DNA of 64,000 bases from JALXCH01 sp964495805. Its GTDB lineage: Bacteria > Calditrichota > Calditrichia > RBG-13-44-9. Within the stretch, counting starts at the first letter, position 1, and each line of letters starts with the position of its first letter. Below, piece by piece: positions 36,015 through 44,933 of this stretch. The translations under genes and the position numbers were made by a program. The notes under the pieces were generated by a model. The model ran no database searches, was not told the DNA's origin, and saw only the letters and a list, made by a program, of their open reading frames with translations. The stretch lies in assembly GCA_964495805.1 (NCBI GenBank), contig CAZBWV010000019.1, forward strand, positions 1 to 64,000, given 5' to 3'.

Positions 36015-38267
36015 TCATCGCATCAAAATCATTTTGCGAATTTGTTGTTGGGAGCCGGTATCCAGCCGGTACAGATACAGGCCACTGGCCACCGGCCGAC
36101 CATGTTCATCCGTGCCATTCCAGGTTACCTGATGATGCCCGGCTGCCAGCCGCCCCTGTACCAGCGTTTTTACCTTCTGACCCAGTAAATTGTACACCTC
36201 CAGCCGAACATTTGCTGTAGTGGGCAAAGCAAACCGAATCACGGTTTCCGGATTAAATGGGTTGGGGTAGTTCTGTTCCAGTACCAGCGTTTGCGGGATC
36301 GTTTCGCTCCGATGTTCCATACCAACCGGTTGGCCGTATTCCACACCGTTTACGACCGCGTAGGTCAGGAACTGAGCGGTAGCATAGCCACCAAGCTCTT
36401 CGAATTGAATTAAGCCCAGGCCACTACTCAGGAAGTACACGACGAACCCACCGGTGAACATCTGAGTATGGGTGGGGTAGTTCAGCACGGTGTCCGGATA
36501 CCAGGTGGCAAAGGTGAACCATTCGCCGAAGCTCAGTACACTATCGCCCGGCTGGACTAACAAATTGTGCATGTGCACTTCTCCATCATCCAGATCGTAC
36601 ATCCACACGTCGCCCGTTGCGGAATCGACCCGCTCGTAAGTATGAGAGAGCTCGATGATGCCGGAGTCCGCAACAATTTTCTCTTCCAGCACATAATAGG
36701 TTGTGCCTGTTCCAATGAGCGTGTCCCCTATTACTTTGCGTGATAAATACAGGGAGTCCGAAAGACCGGTCAGGCTGTCTGTGTAAACAACCAGATATTC
36801 CCAGGCATTGCCGGGAGCAAGCGGATAGTAGCTAAAGGGATCGTCATAGGGATGGTAGTAAATATCGCTTCCCCGAATCCACAGACGCAGGGTGTCGTCC
36901 GCGGAGGCGGTAAATCCGGTACTGTAGTGTTTATAGAGATAGGCGGCAACGTACTGACCCATCTTGTTACCATACAGCATTTTCACGGCATAGGGGGAGC
37001 CATCGGGAGTGCTGGTGGTTAAGCAGGTATCCAGCTGGCTGCCATTGTAAGCAATGTTGTAACCCCAATCGCTAATGTCGCCGTCGTCGAAGTTGTCGAT
37101 GGGTTGGGCACCAATGGAAATGTCATCCAGGCACACCCGGGCACCCCAGGAATAGCCTACCGAATCGCTGCGTGGTACCAGTTGCACTTCTTTAATGGGG
37201 GTATCCAGAAAAGCGCTACCACTCCCTTTTGCCCGTCCCAACGGAATTTCGAAATAATTCCAGGTGTTATTCCGATAAGTACGGATGGTCCACATATCCC
37301 CGTCATCTTCCTGCAACACGATTTCGAACGGTTCGCCGATGGGAGTCATTTGCACGTCCAGCCAGGTGGTATCTCCCCCGCTCACCTGAACGTTTTGGGT
37401 AATATCCAGGTAACCCGCTGCAGAGATGGTGATGGAATATTGTCCGATGGTTATGGAATCCAGGATAAAAAAGCCGCTGGTATCGGTAAGGGCACTGAGA
37501 ACCGGTACCATCGCTATGCCTTCGCCGGTTAGGGCATCTTTCACATAACCGGCGATGGTTCCGTAAGGCGAAACGGAATGTCCTTCGAATTGGATGATGC
37601 GGTCGTGTGTCTGATCGGCTTCCCACAGGTACTGCCCGTCCCAGGCCAATCCATTTACCGCTCCGGGATTGTTGGGTGCCGGCATGGAGAAAAGAATGTT
37701 ACCGCTGGGGTCAAATTGATACAGCATGGCCAAACTGCTCATCTGGTTATTGGCACACCAGATAGTACTGCCATCCCAGGTGAGACCAAAGGGAGAATCA
37801 CCGGGAAACAGGAAATAACTCAGTACAACGCCGGTACTGTCGATGTGGTAAATTTTTTCGTCCGGCGGATAGCTTTCTGCAACCCAGAATGCCTGACCAT
37901 CCCATTCGATGCCAATGGGTTGCTGCACCGGGATGGGCACCGATTTGAGGATGTTTCCGTTGCTATCCAATTTTTTCAAAGAATGGTCACTGATACAACT
38001 AATCCAGAGGTATCCGTCCACATAAGTAAGTCCCATTGTTCCGGACACACTAACGGGTGTAGTACCCAGAAGCTGACCGGTTGCCGGGTCTATCTTATAA
38101 ATTAGGTGAGATGTTAATCCCAGTAAATAAAGGTACTGTCCGTCCCAGGCCAGGTCAGCGGGGTTGTTGGTGGGAGAAGGAAAGTTGTTCAGAATGGTTC
38201 CGGGTTGAGCCCACAACACATTGGTTAGAATAATAAAAAGAAAAATCAATGTAGCAAATCGTTTCAT
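36015..38267 (-). CDS. Secreted propeller / carboxypeptidase-regulatory-like protein with sorting tail
   Basis: Exported protein of 750 residues with a signal peptide ending near LWAQ. Residues about 30-230 carry five WDGQYLW-type blades (AWDGQYLYLLG, YVDGYLWIS, EWDGQAFWVAE, TWDGSTIWCAN, AWDGQYLWEAD). A carboxypeptidase regulatory-like beta-sandwich (about 235-315, GTIAGYVKDALTG ... SITISAAGYLDI) follows, then an unassigned region. The tail has YPNPFNPETVIRFALP ... LLGQKVKTLVQG ... ASGLYLYRL ... KMILMR. A near-perfect AAGGAGGT precedes the ATG, suggesting high translation. Role unknown; probably surface attached. Confidence 0.82.
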   Translation of the reverse strand: MKRFATLIFLFIILTNVLWAQPGTILNNFPSPTNNPADLAWDGQYLYLLGLTSHLIYKIDPATGQLLGTTPVSVSGTMGLTYVDGYLWISCISDHSLKKLDSNGNILKSVPIPVQQPIGIEWDGQAFWVAESYPPDEKIYHIDSTGVVLSYFLFPGDSPFGLTWDGSTIWCANNQMSSLAMLYQFDPSGNILFSMPAPNNPGAVNGLAWDGQYLWEADQTHDRIIQFEGHSVSPYGTIAGYVKDALTGEGIAMVPVLSALTDTSGFFILDSITIGQYSITISAAGYLDITQNVQVSGGDTTWLDVQMTPIGEPFEIVLQEDDGDMWTIRTYRNNTWNYFEIPLGRAKGSGSAFLDTPIKEVQLVPRSDSVGYSWGARVCLDDISIGAQPIDNFDDGDISDWGYNIAYNGSQLDTCLTTSTPDGSPYAVKMLYGNKMGQYVAAYLYKHYSTGFTASADDTLRLWIRGSDIYYHPYDDPFSYYPLAPGNAWEYLVVYTDSLTGLSDSLYLSRKVIGDTLIGTGTTYYVLEEKIVADSGIIELSHTYERVDSATGDVWMYDLDDGEVHMHNLLVQPGDSVLSFGEWFTFATWYPDTVLNYPTHTQMFTGGFVVYFLSSGLGLIQFEELGGYATAQFLTYAVVNGVEYGQPVGMEHRSETIPQTLVLEQNYPNPFNPETVIRFALPTTANVRLEVYNLLGQKVKTLVQGRLAAGHHQVTWNGTDEHGRPVASGLYLYRLDTGSQQQIRKMILMR

Positions 38268-38574
38268 AAGAACCTCCTTGCTTATGATGTCACCATTTGA
38301 TTTTTCACGTTCATACGTTGCATTAAAGGAAAATGTGCTTTCGCTTCATTCCTTCTGTTTTGAGCTGTTCGTTCCGTATCTGTAATGAATATAACCATTT
38401 TTCCCACAAATTCAAGTCATTTATAGGGCATCATGCAAAATCATGTTCGTAATAAATGCTGTGGTGGGGTAAATTTGTGTATCTTTAGGCCTGGTGGGAG
38501 CTTTTTTAGAGATGGATTGGTTACACCGGGATTCCGATTTATTTTTTGGTGGATTAACAAATGGGGATGGATCG

Positions 38575-38928
38575 ATGAAAGAACATCTGTATTATTACCG
38601 TGCTGTGGTGGTTTCGGTATATGATGGAGACACCATTCGTGCGGATATTGATCTGGGTTTGCATACCTGGGTGAAAAGGGAAAAAATTCGGCTGGCGCGC
38701 ATCAATGCGCCGGAATTGCGCGGGGATGAACGTCCGGCGGGCCTGCAAAGTCGCGACTTCTTGCGCAATTTAATTCTGGGCAAAGAAGTGGTGCTGAAAA
38801 CCTTTAAAGATCGAAAAGGCAAATACGGACGCTATCTGGCGGAAGTATGGCTGTTTCGGGAGGACCATTGGGTTAATGTGAACGACATGCTGGTTGCCCA
38901 CGGAATGGCGAAGTATGCGGAGTATTAA
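38575..38928 (+). CDS. Staphylococcal nuclease-like (thermonuclease) protein
   Basis: Small OB-fold nuclease of 117 residues. VYDGDTIRADID holds the calcium-binding Asp. Arg39 (IRLARI), Glu47 (INAPE) and Arg86 (GKYGRYLAEVW) correspond to the catalytic Arg35, Glu43 and Arg87 of S. aureus nuclease. The residue matching Asp40 is Asn44, a substitution that could affect calcium binding. No signal peptide is present with the start at 38575, chosen after GGGGATGG; longer in-frame starts at 38494 and 38512 have no ribosome site. It precedes gmhB by 47 bases. Confidence 0.85.
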   Translation: MKEHLYYYRAVVVSVYDGDTIRADIDLGLHTWVKREKIRLARINAPELRGDERPAGLQSRDFLRNLILGKEVVLKTFKDRKGKYGRYLAEVWLFREDHWVNVNDMLVAHGMAKYAEY

Positions 38929-38975
38929 GCTCTGAATTTGTAATCGAAAAAACGATGAAATAGGAATAACCAGAT

Positions 38976-39602
38976 ATGACTGAACAGAAAACGTCTCCTG
39001 AAGCGAGACCGGCGGTGTTTGTGGACCGGGATGGCACGGTGTGTCGGGAGGTGAATTACTTGCGACGGGTGGAGGACCTGCAACTGATTCCTGGCGCAGC
39101 GGATGCGTTGCGATTGGTTCGGGAGGCAGGCTATCGGGTGGTGATTATCAGCAATCAGTCCGGAGTGGCGCGTGGATACCTCACCGAAGAAATGGTTCAC
39201 CGGATTCACGGAGCGTTAATCGGAATGCTCACTGCCCGTGGAGCCGGGGTGGACGGTGTTTATTTCTGTCCCCATCATGTGGAGGGGAATCCACCCTATA
39301 ACATGGACTGTCCTTGTCGTAAACCCAATCCGGGTATGCTCCACAAAGCGGAAAAGGAGCTGGGAATAGACCTCGCTCGTTCGGTAGTTATTGGAGATAA
39401 GTACAGCGATGTGGAGACCGCCCACCGGGTGGGAATTCCCGGTATTCTGGTGCTGACTGGCTACGGTACGAAAGAGCGAGAACGCATTCTTCGGGAAGGA
39501 TTGCCTTCCCCGGACCATATTGCACCCGACCTGCTGGCGGCAGTACGCTGGTGGTTAAAACAGCACCCCGGAACACAGCTTACGCCGGAATTGCCTGGAT
39601 AA
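38976..39602 (+). CDS. gmhB: D-glycero-D-manno-heptose 1,7-bisphosphate 7-phosphatase GmhB
   Basis: HAD-superfamily phosphatase of 208 residues that dephosphorylates heptose bisphosphate in ADP-heptose (LPS core) synthesis. The nucleophile motif is FVDRDGT (Asp17, Asp19). The family-specific zinc loop is CPHHVEGNPPYNMDCPCRKP, and GDKYSDVETA carries the C-terminal Asp pair. ISNQSGVARG is also diagnostic. Related histidinol phosphatases share the fold, but the Cys-loop and NQSGVARG favour GmhB. Its final 23 bases overlap the converging gene. No other heptose gene is in view. Confidence 0.85.
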   Translation: MTEQKTSPEARPAVFVDRDGTVCREVNYLRRVEDLQLIPGAADALRLVREAGYRVVIISNQSGVARGYLTEEMVHRIHGALIGMLTARGAGVDGVYFCPHHVEGNPPYNMDCPCRKPNPGMLHKAEKELGIDLARSVVIGDKYSDVETAHRVGIPGILVLTGYGTKERERILREGLPSPDHIAPDLLAAVRWWLKQHPGTQLTPELPG

Positions 39603-40692
39603 TGCTCTCTGCATATTCGGTTTCCAGTTCCTGAAATAGTTCTTTGACCGATACAATGCGATCCACCCGATACGCATTCGCTCCGGCAAAGGTGAAACCG
39701 GAGAGCAGTCTGCCCTTCTGCGCGTTGGCCAGTGCATGAGCAATGCAGTAGGGGGATTTGGTATAATCGCAGGTTTTCAGGCATTTCCAGGGGCAGCGGA
39801 AGGGACGGCGGATTCCCTGTGCCACCTCATCCAGAAAACGATTGCGAATTGCCCGACCCGGTAAACCAACCGGACTTTCGATGATGATAATATCTTCCTT
39901 CCGTGCACGGATGTAGGATTGTTTAAATTCTTCCGATGCATCACACTCGTGGGTCGCAACAAAGCGGGTGGCCATCTGCACTCCGCTGGCGCCCATCTCC
40001 AGATATTTGCGAATGTCTGATCCGGTGTAAATCCCTCCCGCGGGAATAACCGGAATCTCTTTGTCGTGCTTTTCTTCGTATTCACGAACCACCTGCAGAA
40101 CTTCCGGTACGATGTTTTCCAGCCGAAATGCCGGATCATCGATCTGATGCCGCTTGAAACCCAGGTGCCCACCAGCCAGCGGACCCTCTACCACCACCGC
40201 ATCGGGAATGCGCGGAAAATTCTTCTCCCAGTATTTGAAAATCAAACGGGTGGCTCGAGCAGAGGATACAATAGGTACAAATAATGTCGGACTGTTTCGT
40301 AAGGTCCGTTCATCAATACTTTTCGGAAAATGCAGGGGTAGCCCCGCACCTAAAAAGACCAGGTCCACCCGCTCCTGAATGGCACACTCTAATAGCTGGT
40401 CATAATCGGTCATGGCTACCATAATGTTCAGGCCGATTACTCCATTGGTTAACTTGCGCGCCTTGCGTATTTCCTGACGCAGATAATAGATATTGGCTTC
40501 CTGATAGCTCATGGTTTTGCTGGGGAATAACGCTCCCAGTGCAACCGACGAAATAACGCCAATTCCCCCCTGGTTGGATACTGCCGAAGCCAGGCCCGAG
40601 AGCGAAATGCCTACACCCATTCCCCCCTGAATGATGGGCTTTTCCACCTTTAAATGACCGATTCGCAATGGCGGCATGTGTTCGAAATTCAT
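39580..40692 (-). CDS. Nitronate monooxygenase family flavoprotein
   Basis: FMN-dependent TIM-barrel protein of 370 residues of the 2-nitropropane dioxygenase/FabK family. Visible are PIIQGGMGVGISLSGLASAVSNQGGIGVI (flavin-site loop), VVEGPLAGGHLGF, and the phosphate-binding VIPAGGIYTGSDIRKYLEMGASGVQMATRF. A Cys-rich C-terminal portion (PFRCPWKCLKTCDYTKSPYCIA) resembles metal- or disulfide-forming segments in this subfamily and may be noteworthy. It could act on nitronates, or as an enoyl-ACP reductase; sequence alone does not decide. The start at 40692 follows CGGGAG. An operator-like palindrome lies about 130 bases upstream. Confidence 0.8.
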   Translation of the reverse strand: MNFEHMPPLRIGHLKVEKPIIQGGMGVGISLSGLASAVSNQGGIGVISSVALGALFPSKTMSYQEANIYYLRQEIRKARKLTNGVIGLNIMVAMTDYDQLLECAIQERVDLVFLGAGLPLHFPKSIDERTLRNSPTLFVPIVSSARATRLIFKYWEKNFPRIPDAVVVEGPLAGGHLGFKRHQIDDPAFRLENIVPEVLQVVREYEEKHDKEIPVIPAGGIYTGSDIRKYLEMGASGVQMATRFVATHECDASEEFKQSYIRARKEDIIIIESPVGLPGRAIRNRFLDEVAQGIRRPFRCPWKCLKTCDYTKSPYCIAHALANAQKGRLLSGFTFAGANAYRVDRIVSVKELFQELETEYAESIIQAIPA

Positions 40693-41194
40693 GTGAATTC
40701 TCCCGTTCAAAATTTGCTACGGGGGTAGTTTAATACAATTTTGGAGTTAGAAATGTAAAACAACTGTAAAACCTGGCTACTGTTGCCGGAGCGTCGAGAC
40801 GATGGAAGGGCAATGTGTCCCATATGGTACACCCGGGTGTACCCATTCAGCCAGTCAGGTTTGAGTGAAGATGAATGTGGCGGAGTAAATAAGTTTAAAA
40901 ATAACAAATGGATAAGCGAAATACTGCATTATTGGCATTGAATTTGATCATTCATTTTCCGCAGAATATTTGATCTGGAAAATTTATTCAAGAATTTCAA
41001 AAAGTTTGCGAAAATAAAAACATAGAAATCATTTTTTCAGGGAAGAAGGTGACACAGGTATGTGAAGCTTCCCCTGCGGTGTTTTTTCCTGAGTTTTACA
41101 CATTTTGTCACTGCCGGGAACTGCCTGCGGGTGGTTGAACCGGCAGCAGGAATGTTATGGGAAATTTTTTGTTCAATTTCAAGGAGGGTGTATC
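40693..41194. other. Gene-free divergent region with a palindrome and a structured leader
   Basis: About 500 bases. It contains an 18-base perfect palindrome (40826-40843) and, on the side of the rightward gene, a CTGCCGG/CCGGCAG stem (41111-41117 / 41140-41146) with a competing CCTGC/GCAGG pairing. No ORF of its own is supported. Confidence 0.55.
40826..40843. promoter_or_regulatory. Operator-like 18-bp palindrome
   Basis: GGTACACCCGGGTGTACC is exactly self-complementary with no spacer. It lies about 130 bases upstream of the leftward flavoprotein gene start and about 350 upstream of the rightward propeller gene. Dyads of this form are typical binding sites for dimeric repressors; the protein is unknown. 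Confidence 0.5.
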
Positions 41195-43633
41195 ATGTTC
41201 AACAATTTACGGGTTTATCCCCGCAAATATGCAGCTTTTGTAGGTCTTTTGCTCTTGCTTCCGATTCTGGTGCTGGCACAGCTAAGTGCTCCGGAAGTGG
41301 AAGCGGTTTACGGCGGGCGCATCCAGGCTATTGCCGTGGCTGAAGTGGACTCTGTGACCTCACTGGTGTACCTGTCCACCGAAAGTGCAAATTCTGTGTT
41401 TTACACCACGGTGGATCATAGCAGCATGCCGCCCGTTTTCGGAACGTTCCAGGCTATCGAAGACTTGAATGCCGATGACGGATTTGGTGGCAGTATTCGT
41501 CAGATTGCGGTGGATGGAGCGTCAGGAACGTATTTTGCCCTGAGTAACGATCAGTTGCTCACCGGAACTCCAACCCCTGGAACACGAACTGTGCTGGTCA
41601 GTAGCGGCGTTCGGGATGTGCTGGCGTACGATGGTTGGCTGTTTTACCTGAAAGATCCGGCTTCCGGGGCAACGGAGATGCATTTCGGAACCATCGACCC
41701 GGTAAGTGGTGGTTTTAGTGAGGATGCCGCAAGCCCGCTGATAGTGGATTCTACTCTCCTTTCACCTGTTCCCGAAGCACGTCTGCAGATTGATCCACAC
41801 ACCGGTTTTCTGTATGTATTTATCAGCGGAATGCCACCCCGCCTTTATCGTTCTACGGATTCTTATACCTCGCTCACCGGTTCGACTACCTTCTCTGCAT
41901 TGAATGTAAGCGGATTGGGCAGCATTTATTATTACGGGGCATTTGGCATTGGACCGGACGGGCGTGTGTTTGTGGGTGCCGTTAAAGATGTGGAGCCCAA
42001 CCATGAGAAGTTCATAGGTTATACCGATGACAGCGGCGCAAGCTGGGATACTTTGAGTACCGGTGTGGGAGGCACTGCCGGAACGAATATTGTTTGCTCT
42101 TCTCTGGTGGATTCCATTTATTATGTGTATTTTGGTAGTGCCATGAGCACCCGTTGCGGAGAGGATACTACCTGGTACGGTATGGGTTACGCGGGTCAGG
42201 AGACCCATCCCAACGATGGCATGGTGCAGGTGGATCCGGTCAATCCGGCAATTATTTACCTGACCACCGATCAGGGAATTGGAGCTTCCACTAACCGGGG
42301 AGAAGCAATTTTTGAAATTGATGATGGAGTGGAAGCGGTTCAGGTGAACGATTTTGAAATGGAAGGGGACAAGGAGATCGCCTGGCTGGCTTCCAAGTCG
42401 GGCATTCGTCGGGTAACCGGATATAGTTCCGGTAGCAAAGTGTGGGAACTGTTTTATCCTGATGGAGACGGCTCACCATATTTTTCCGTTGCCATGGACA
42501 CGTTGCATCCGGATACCGCTTATGCAGGGAATGTCCGTGTTTACAAAACCACCGATGCGGGGAATACCTGGATGAGAGTGTTCACCCCCCAGGATTCTTC
42601 CTATTCGTTTGACTTCTGGAGTTACATCAGTTCCATTGAGGTGTTGCAACCCTATCCGGATGTCGTGTTTGTGGGCATTCAGTCTCCCTCTTCCGGAGTA
42701 CCCGGTGGCATTTTTTATAGCGAAGATGGAGGGAGCACCTGGAAGCAGGTGAGTACCGGCGTGTACAACCCGGAAGTGAATGATATGCTGGTGGTTCCGG
42801 TGGCCGGGGATACGTTCGACCTCTATGTAGGATGCGAGTACGTCAGCGATGGCACCACTTCCAGTTACGGAGTGAAAACGGTTCGGTATGTTGCCTCCAC
42901 CGGTTCGGTTAGTTTTAGCAACGATATGATAGGCGAATCGGGGGGTCACATCACCAATTTTGGTGCCACAGACCTGGCCATCAATTCCGCCGGAGATATA
43001 TTTGCCTGCGGAGACAACAACAGCAACGAACCACGGGTTTATGTCCTGCGTCGGGATAGCAGCTTCTGGGAAGCGTTACCAACGGCCGGACTCCCACCCA
43101 ACGGCCGATGTAAAGCCATCACCATCGGCTATGATGCTGCAGGAAACCAGGTGCCTTACATCGCTGTGGAATCCGACATCTATTACCTGGACGCTGCAGG
43201 AACCCCCTGGCATCTGGCTTATTCCTATCCGGTGGGAATGGAAATCAATTTTCTGTACTGGGACGATTTGTTGGTTGGAACCGGCACCGGACTGTATGCG
43301 CAAAGCGTAAATATGACCGGTCTTTCGCAATCGGATGAAAATGCTCATCTTCCCACTCATTTTCGTCTGGCGCAGAACTATCCCAACCCGTTTAACCCCG
43401 GCACCACCATGGAATATGCGCTTCCGGTACGGAGTCGGATAAAGCTGGAGGTGTTCAATTTGCTGGGTCAGCGGGTAGCGGTGCTGGTGGATCAGATTCA
43501 ACCGGCTGGTGTGTATCGATTCCGCTGGCAGCCGGATCTGCCCGGTGGAGTGTACTTCTATCGTTTGCAGGCGGAGCCGATCGGGAGCGGCGCACCGTTC
43601 CGCCAAATTCACAAAATGATTCTGCTGAAATAG
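41195..43633 (+). CDS. Secreted BNR/sortilin-like propeller protein with sorting tail
   Basis: Exported protein of 812 residues. Signal peptide is MFNNLRVYPRKYAAFVGLL and onward, ending near VLAQ. Residues about 60-700 form a beta-propeller of the BNR/sortilin type, with repeated Asp-box-like turns: YTDDSGASWDTLS, YKTTDAGNTWMRV, YSEDGGSTWKQVS. The C-terminus has YPNPFNPGTTMEYALP ... LLGQRVAVLVD ... GGVYFYRL ... KMILLK. AAGGAGGG immediately precedes the ATG at 41195. Substrate unknown; such propellers serve as glycosidase or binding modules. A strong terminator-like hairpin follows at 43665. Confidence 0.82.
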   Translation: MFNNLRVYPRKYAAFVGLLLLLPILVLAQLSAPEVEAVYGGRIQAIAVAEVDSVTSLVYLSTESANSVFYTTVDHSSMPPVFGTFQAIEDLNADDGFGGSIRQIAVDGASGTYFALSNDQLLTGTPTPGTRTVLVSSGVRDVLAYDGWLFYLKDPASGATEMHFGTIDPVSGGFSEDAASPLIVDSTLLSPVPEARLQIDPHTGFLYVFISGMPPRLYRSTDSYTSLTGSTTFSALNVSGLGSIYYYGAFGIGPDGRVFVGAVKDVEPNHEKFIGYTDDSGASWDTLSTGVGGTAGTNIVCSSLVDSIYYVYFGSAMSTRCGEDTTWYGMGYAGQETHPNDGMVQVDPVNPAIIYLTTDQGIGASTNRGEAIFEIDDGVEAVQVNDFEMEGDKEIAWLASKSGIRRVTGYSSGSKVWELFYPDGDGSPYFSVAMDTLHPDTAYAGNVRVYKTTDAGNTWMRVFTPQDSSYSFDFWSYISSIEVLQPYPDVVFVGIQSPSSGVPGGIFYSEDGGSTWKQVSTGVYNPEVNDMLVVPVAGDTFDLYVGCEYVSDGTTSSYGVKTVRYVASTGSVSFSNDMIGESGGHITNFGATDLAINSAGDIFACGDNNSNEPRVYVLRRDSSFWEALPTAGLPPNGRCKAITIGYDAAGNQVPYIAVESDIYYLDAAGTPWHLAYSYPVGMEINFLYWDDLLVGTGTGLYAQSVNMTGLSQSDENAHLPTHFRLAQNYPNPFNPGTTMEYALPVRSRIKLEVFNLLGQRVAVLVDQIQPAGVYRFRWQPDLPGGVYFYRLQAEPIGSGAPFRQIHKMILLK

Positions 43634-43664
43634 ACCGTAGTATCAGGATAAATCCTCCCGAAAT

Positions 43665-43692
43665 GGCCCGATTCGCCCGTGCGGATCGGGCC
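43665..43692 (+). terminator. Intrinsic terminator-like hairpin after the propeller gene
   Basis: GGCCCGAT (43665-43672) and ATCGGGCC (43685-43692) form a perfect 8-base stem with a 12-base loop, followed by TGATTATTTT. It separates the propeller gene from the arsR operon. Confidence 0.7.
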
Positions 43693-43772
43693 TGATTATT
43701 TTGGAAGGAAACGCTTTCTCCGGCATTCCTGATTGGTATGGATTTTCAGAAAGAATGAAAATTTTTTTTGAA

Positions 43773-43802
43773 TTGAAATGGGGAGATTATTCATCGTATA
43801 TT
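43773..43802 (+). promoter_or_regulatory. Promoter of the arsR operon
   Basis: TTGAAA (43773-43778), an 18-base spacer, then TATATT (43797-43802). The -10 region sits in the middle of the operator palindrome at 43791-43810, so a bound repressor would block polymerase. Confidence 0.55.
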
Positions 43803-43810
43803 TACGATGA
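43791..43810. promoter_or_regulatory. ArsR operator, copy 1
   Basis: TCATCGTATATTTACGATGA: perfect arms TCATCGTA and TACGATGA around TATT. The inner 16 bases (43793-43808) are 14/16 identical to a second box at 44152-44167. It overlaps the -10 region and the upstream ATG (43807), which argues that translation starts at 43828. Confidence 0.65.
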
Positions 43811-43827
43811 GCGATAGAGGCGGAGCG

Positions 43828-44133
43828 ATGGACCGTTCACTTAAAAATATCGATTACGAAGAAGATATGGTGCTTCTGGCACGCTTTGCCAAAGCACTGG
43901 CGCATCCCACCCGGGTGCTGATTCTGAAGTTTCTGGATCGGCAGGCGTGCTGTTTTACCGGTGACCTGGTGAAAGTGTTACCCATCGCCCAGTCCACTGT
44001 CTCCCAGCATCTGAAAGAGCTTAAAGAAGCCGGTCTGATTCAGGGAGAAGTTAATCCGCCCAAAATTAAATATTGCATCAATCAGGAAAACTGGCGGCGA
44101 GCCAGAAAGTTGTTCCAGGAATTTTTTCGATAA
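43828..44133 (+). CDS. ArsR-family transcriptional repressor
   Basis: Winged-helix regulator of 101 residues. The recognition helix is in IAQSTVSQHLKELKEAGLI. Cys41-Cys42 (ACCFTGDL) sits at the start of the helix where many ArsR proteins hold their thiol sensor, and Cys83 (KYCINQENW) is a third Cys; the pattern could bind metal, arsenite or persulfide. The start at 43828 is preferred because the ATG at 43807 lies inside the operator palindrome. It heads an operon with permease, rhodanese and porin. Autoregulation is inferred from the operator overlapping its promoter. Confidence 0.88.
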   Translation: MDRSLKNIDYEEDMVLLARFAKALAHPTRVLILKFLDRQACCFTGDLVKVLPIAQSTVSQHLKELKEAGLIQGEVNPPKIKYCINQENWRRARKLFQEFFR

Positions 44134-44151
44134 AAAATTTTACCGATTTTA

Positions 44152-44167
44152 ATCGTTTATTTGCGAT
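44152..44167. promoter_or_regulatory. ArsR operator-like box, copy 2
   Basis: ATCGTTTATTTGCGAT matches copy 1 (ATCGTATATTTACGAT) at 14 of 16 bases. It lies in the 50-base gap between arsR and the permease gene, 16 bases before the permease ATG. It may let the repressor act inside the operon or mark a second promoter. Confidence 0.5.
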
Positions 44168-44183
44168 AAACTATGGCGCAACG

Positions 44184-44921
44184 ATGGATGTACTGATTTT
44201 CGGAATTTCGCTGGTAGCAGCCTTCCTTTTTGCTTTAGGCGGTGTCGGAGCTGCTATTATTCTCATTCCCATTCTGGTCTCCCTGGGGTTTCCCATTACC
44301 GTTGCCCGACCGGTGGGACTGTTTTACAACACAATCAGCCTGACCGGCGCGAGTATCAACAACATTAAAAACCGGCGATTGGATGTGAAACTGGGTGTCC
44401 CCATCATTCTCTTTTCCTTTCTGTTCGCTATTGTAGGTGCCTACAGTTCGCGTTTTATTCCGGCTCGCTTCATTTTGTTGCTTTTTATTTTATTCCTGCT
44501 TTTTTCGGGATTTATGTTCCTGTTTCACAAAAGAGATGGTTCACATGCGTATCGGGAGGATCGGCCGTATTTGCATCTGTCCTTGATTGGTGCGGTGGCG
44601 GGACTTCTCTCCGGTATGCTGGGGGTTGGCGGCGGTGGAATCATCTCTCCCCTGATGCTCTGGTTAGGGTTTCATCCTAAAAAAATAGCCGCCATCACCG
44701 CTTTTGTGGTGCCATTCTCTTCCCTTTCCGGTTTTCTGACGTATTGGGCAATGGGGGAGGTCAACTGGCATGTGCTCCTGGTGGCCAGTGCCGGTGGTGT
44801 CATAGGGGCTACCATGGGCACCATCTGGATGCACAATCGCCTGCACCCTCAAACAGTTAAGAAAGTACTGGCAATCATCCTTCTGATCATGGCTGTCAAA
44901 TTGTTGTTCAAACTTATTTAA
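44184..44921 (+). CDS. TauE/SafE-family sulfite/anion permease
   Basis: Inner-membrane protein of 245 residues with about eight hydrophobic helices and the duplicated TauE/SafE (DUF81) signature: GVGAAIILIPILVSLGFPITVARPVGLFYN in the first half and GLLSGMLGVGGGGIISPLMLW in the second. The family exports sulfite, sulfoacetate or related sulfur anions in tested cases. The gene sits between arsR and a rhodanese gene, which supports a sulfur link. The ATG at 44184 has only a weak ribosome site; an upstream in-frame extension to 44073 overlaps arsR and is rejected. Confidence 0.88.
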   Translation: MDVLIFGISLVAAFLFALGGVGAAIILIPILVSLGFPITVARPVGLFYNTISLTGASINNIKNRRLDVKLGVPIILFSFLFAIVGAYSSRFIPARFILLLFILFLLFSGFMFLFHKRDGSHAYREDRPYLHLSLIGAVAGLLSGMLGVGGGGIISPLMLWLGFHPKKIAAITAFVVPFSSLSGFLTYWAMGEVNWHVLLVASAGGVIGATMGTIWMHNRLHPQTVKKVLAIILLIMAVKLLFKLI

Positions 44922-44933
44922 GGAGGAAGAACA

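Noticed and set aside
41000..41110. Possible riboswitch (cobalamin-like or c-di-GMP-like) in the leader
   Set aside because: Some GC-rich stems are present but no conserved core motif could be matched by eye.
44073..44183. Long in-frame extension of the permease gene
   Set aside because: It would overlap arsR by 60 bases and shows no signal peptide or family similarity; the family start matches the ATG at 44184.
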